From Deltaproteobacteria bacterium (GTDB lineage: Bacteria; Myxococcota_A; UBA9160; UBA4427): a stretch of DNA of 64,000 nucleotides. The DNA is taken from assembly GCA_016713665.1 (NCBI GenBank), contig JADJOR010000006.1, forward strand, positions 124,001 through 188,000. The letters run 5' to 3'. Position numbers and translations under genes: made by a program. Numbering within the stretch: position 1 is the first letter of the stretch; every line of letters starts with the position of its first letter. Below the pieces are notes generated by a model, which did not search any database, was not told where the DNA came from, and worked only from the letters and a program-made list of their open reading frames with translations. Below are positions 61,854 to 64,000 of the stretch, piece by piece.

Positions 61854-62183
61854 TCAGAGAGAGAAGCTCTCGCCGCAGCCGCAGGTCTCCTGCGCCTTCG
61901 GATTCTGGATCTTGAAGCCGGCGTCGTTGAGCGCGTCCGAGTAGTCGATCCGCACACCCTGCAGATAGGCCACGCTCTCCGCGTCCACGAGGACGCGCAG
62001 GCCGTGGAAGGCGAGCTCTTCGTCGTCGGGGCGCCGCTCGCGGTCGAAGAGCAGCTCGTAGCGCATGCCGCTGCAGCCCCCGTTGCGCACCGCCACCCGC
62101 AGCGCGCCCTCGGGCTGTTCGCTCTGGGCGAGCAGATGGCTGGCCTTCCGGGCGGCGGCCTGCGTCATTTCGAGATTCAGCAT
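61854..62183 (-). CDS. Iron-sulfur cluster insertion protein, ErpA/IscA/HesB family
   Basis: A 109-residue A-type carrier. The three cluster ligands are Cys37 in NGGCSGM and Cys101/Cys103 in CGCGESF, the canonical C-x60-70-C-G-C pattern. Length matches the family. It delivers Fe-S clusters to target enzymes. The divergent gene is moaA, a radical-SAM enzyme that needs two [4Fe-4S] clusters, and the two share a 258-bp intergenic region. The start has GGAG a few bases upstream. It overlaps nothing and its stop is 2 nt from the clpP-like stop. Confidence 0.93.
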   Translation of the reverse strand: MLNLEMTQAAARKASHLLAQSEQPEGALRVAVRNGGCSGMRYELLFDRERRPDDEELAFHGLRVLVDAESVAYLQGVRIDYSDALNDAGFKIQNPKAQETCGCGESFSL

Positions 62184-62354
62184 GGGGATACTCCGTTCGC
62201 GGTCCCGACCCGACGAGGATCGACCTGCCGATGGGTTGCCGATGGGACGGGCGTTTCGGTCGCACCGGCCGCGGCCGTGGTCGGTACCCTAGGCCCCGAT
62301 CGTGTCGGGGCAAGGCCGGGCGGGCTTCATCCCGCGTCGTCGTTGCCCCGCTTC

Positions 62355-62410
62355 GGACCGGTGCACCCTGGCAGCCTACGGTAGGATACGACCCGGTCCA
62401 AACGACCGGG
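62355..62410 (+). promoter_or_regulatory. Leader of moaA with mutually exclusive hairpins
   Basis: GGACCGG (62355-62361) can pair with CCGGTCC (62393-62399), enclosing a CCTA/TAGG hairpin; alternatively CCCGGT (62392-62397) pairs with ACCGGG (62405-62410). The two structures compete for the same bases 32 nt before the moaA start. This is a riboswitch- or attenuator-like layout; the known Moco motif was not recognised with certainty. Confidence 0.45.
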
Positions 62411-62441
62411 CCCCGCTGCCCACCCCGAACGAGTCGCGCCC

Positions 62442-63500
62442 TTGGGTTCCATCGTGAACGAGAAGCCTGCCAGTGGACTTTCGGACCGGCTGGGCCGTCC
62501 GCTCCGGGATCTGCGCATCTCGGTGACGGACCGCTGCAATTTCCGTTGTCCGTATTGCATGCCGGCGGAGATCTTCGGCGAGAAGTATGCCTTTTTGCCG
62601 CGCCAGGACATCCTGACCTTCGAGGAGCTCGAGCGCCTGGTCCGGCTCTTCGTCGGGTTCGGCGTCGAGAAGATCCGGATCACCGGCGGCGAGCCGCTCC
62701 TGCGCCACGGCCTCGAGGAGCTGATCGGTCGCCTCGCGGCCCTCTCGCCGGACCTCGACCTCGCCATCACGACGAACGGCAGCCTGCTCCCGCGCTATGT
62801 CGAGGGCCTCGCCCGGGCCGGCCTGCGCCGGATCACCGTCTCCCTCGACAGCCTCGACCCCGCGACCTTCCTGCGCATGAGTGGCGAGCGCTTCTCCGTC
62901 GATCGCGTGCTCGAGGGGATCGCCGCGGCGGAGGCGGCGGGCTTCCGGCGGCTCAAGATCAACTGCGTGGTCCAGCGCGGCGTCAACGACGACGGCCTCG
63001 TCGACCTGGCCCGCCGCTTCCACGGCACGGGCCACATCGTCCGCTTCATCGAGTTCATGGACGTGGGCACGCGCAATCAGTGGAGCATGGACGAGGTCGT
63101 GACGGGCGCCGAGATCGTCGAGCGCATCGGCGCCGCGCTGCCCCTCGAGCCGATCGATCCGAACTACTCCGGCGAGGTCGCGGCGCGCTGGCGTTACGTC
63201 GACGGCGGCGGCGAGATCGGCGTGATCACGAGCGTCTCCCAGCCCTTCTGCGGGACCTGCACCCGCGCGCGCCTCACGACCGAGGGCTCCCTCGTGACCT
63301 GCCTCTTCGCGACCGGCGGCGTCGATCTGCGCACGGCGCTGCGCGACGGGTCGAGCGACGACGTGTTGCGCGAGCGCATCGCTTCGACCTGGACGCGGCG
63401 CCGCGACCGCTACAGCGAGGAGCGGCAGGAGCTGCTCCAGATCGAGGGCGCCGCCGAGCGTCGGCGGGAGCGGGTCGAGATGTATCAGGTCGGTGGCTGA
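62442..63500 (+). CDS. moaA: GTP 3',8-cyclase MoaA
   Basis: A 352-residue radical-SAM enzyme. The N-terminal cluster motif is C32-x3-C36-x2-C39 in TDRCNFRCPYCMPAE, with ITGGEPLLR near residue 87 for SAM binding. The C-terminal second cluster is QPFCGTCTRARLTTEGSLVTCLF (C-x2-C-x13-C) near 269-290. It also retains an arginine-containing SLDS segment. It performs the first step of molybdenum cofactor synthesis. No other moa, moe or mob gene is in view. The start used is the TTG at 62442; a GTG at 62454 is the alternative, and neither has a strong Shine-Dalgarno. The 3' end overlaps the next gene by 8 bp. Confidence 0.95.
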   Translation: MGSIVNEKPASGLSDRLGRPLRDLRISVTDRCNFRCPYCMPAEIFGEKYAFLPRQDILTFEELERLVRLFVGFGVEKIRITGGEPLLRHGLEELIGRLAALSPDLDLAITTNGSLLPRYVEGLARAGLRRITVSLDSLDPATFLRMSGERFSVDRVLEGIAAAEAAGFRRLKINCVVQRGVNDDGLVDLARRFHGTGHIVRFIEFMDVGTRNQWSMDEVVTGAEIVERIGAALPLEPIDPNYSGEVAARWRYVDGGGEIGVITSVSQPFCGTCTRARLTTEGSLVTCLFATGGVDLRTALRDGSSDDVLRERIASTWTRRRDRYSEERQELLQIEGAAERRRERVEMYQVGG

Positions 63501-64000
63501 GGGCGCCCGGGTGGATCGGAAGGCGATCGCCTCCTCGTCGTTCGCGTCCCCTGCCTTCGAGTCGTCGGTCGCGTGCTCGTTCGCGTCGCCCCTCGCGCGC
63601 TTCGCCTCCCGGGGCTGCGCGCTCGGACTCGGGCGCCTCGCCGCGGCGGCCCTGGTGCTGGTCATCGGGCTGGTCGCGGTCGCTCCGTCCGCCGCCGCGC
63701 GCAAGCCTGTTCCGGCGTCGAGCGCGCGCCCCGAGTACCGCATCCTCTACACCGCCTGGATCAAGGCCGGCAATCCCGTCGCGACCGTGCGTGTGCGGAT
63801 CGCGAGCCATCCGGAGTGGATCCGCTGGATGCGGCTGCGCGCCGACCCGACCCGCTACCGCGACTTCAAGGCCTCGGGGCGCCTCGAGTTCGGCGACGGC
63901 CAGGTCACCTGGATCCCCCCGCGTCGCGATGCCTGGCTGCAGTTCCGCGTCAACCTCGAGAGCCAGCGCGACGTCGGCCGCTACGACGGTCGCATGACGG
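63493..64000 (+). CDS. DUF3108 domain-containing secreted protein, N-terminal part (3' end off the window)
   Basis: An open frame from the GTG at 63493 (alternative GTG 63511) to the window end, at least 169 residues. A hydrophobic segment (LAAAALVLVIGLVAVAPSAAA) near residues 50-70 is a signal peptide, although the preceding Arg/Ser/Ala-rich tail is long. The mature part starts PEYRILYTAWIKAGNPVATVRVRI, typical of the DUF3108 opening (Y-x-[VI]-x-x-x-x-x-x-x-G), a periplasmic or outer-membrane-associated beta-rich protein family. It overlaps the moaA stop by 8 bp, so cotranslation is likely. Its function and 3' end are not visible. Confidence 0.72.
   Translation, partial: MAEGARVDRKAIASSSFASPAFESSVACSFASPLARFASRGCALGLGRLAAAALVLVIGLVAVAPSAAARKPVPASSARPEYRILYTAWIKAGNPVATVRVRIASHPEWIRWMRLRADPTRYRDFKASGRLEFGDGQVTWIPPRRDAWLQFRVNLESQRDVGRYDGRMT

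Overview
The window is 64 kb of very GC-rich (roughly 70% by eye) chromosomal bacterial DNA with densely packed genes. No rRNA, tRNA, CRISPR array, insertion sequence or phage gene was seen. The gene mix points to a Gram-negative, aerobic, soil- or marine-type member of the deltaproteobacterial radiation (Myxococcota- or Binatota-like). Supporting genes are an exosortase, an outer-membrane-type barrel, an Exb/Tol-type motor, an F420-type LLM oxidoreductase, a CdaA-type diadenylate cyclase, an Lhr helicase and several acyl-CoA enzymes. The lineage is inferred from content only.

Layout. 1-6.3 kb: the end of a TolB-like propeller gene, a conserved unknown, a large LamG/DUF6701 (MshQ-like) secreted protein split by a frameshift, and a PHA-granule-type small protein. 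6.3-18.3 kb: a cell-surface polysaccharide region with ABC-2 permease and ATPase (divergent), two glycosyltransferase genes (one a GT2-GT4 fusion), a methyltransferase, an exosortase-EpsI fusion, a five-repeat secreted protein, a tandem-duplicated methyltransferase and a polysaccharide pyruvyl transferase. 18.3-23.2 kb: RNA modification enzymes (RluF- and RlmI-type), an MBL-fold lipoprotein and an SGNH hydrolase. 23.2-28.1 kb: a tightly coupled five-gene minus-strand operon encoding an ExbD-like anchor, a TonB-like protein, a secreted helical protein, a coiled-coil lipoprotein and an ExbB/TolQ-like channel. This is the best candidate for an undescribed system. 28.2-41.6 kb: glyoxalase I, a CdaA-YbbR fusion, a divergent SelO pseudokinase, phosphatidylserine decarboxylase, a crotonase, an EAL-HDOD protein, a GMC oxidoreductase with its small subunit, a secreted metallopeptidase, an outer-membrane protein and a CusF-SCO1 copper protein. 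41.7-50 kb: Lhr, a hydroxyisobutyrate-dehydrogenase-type enzyme (frameshifted), EttA and MscL. 50-64 kb: metabolic and housekeeping genes including OYE and LLM oxidoreductases, an AGCS symporter, a permuted ADP-forming acyl-CoA synthetase, a double-ACT protein, a winged-helix regulator (frameshifted), a TerB-like protein, a DUF1295 protein, an acyl-CoA synthetase, ClpP-like, ErpA/IscA-like, MoaA and a DUF3108 protein.

Two window-wide patterns stand out. Five genes are each split by an apparent 1-bp indel in a short G/C-rich run, which looks like assembly error more than decay. At least nine genes without a Shine-Dalgarno sequence carry a -10-like TAnnnT box 6-12 nt before the start codon, suggesting leaderless transcription.
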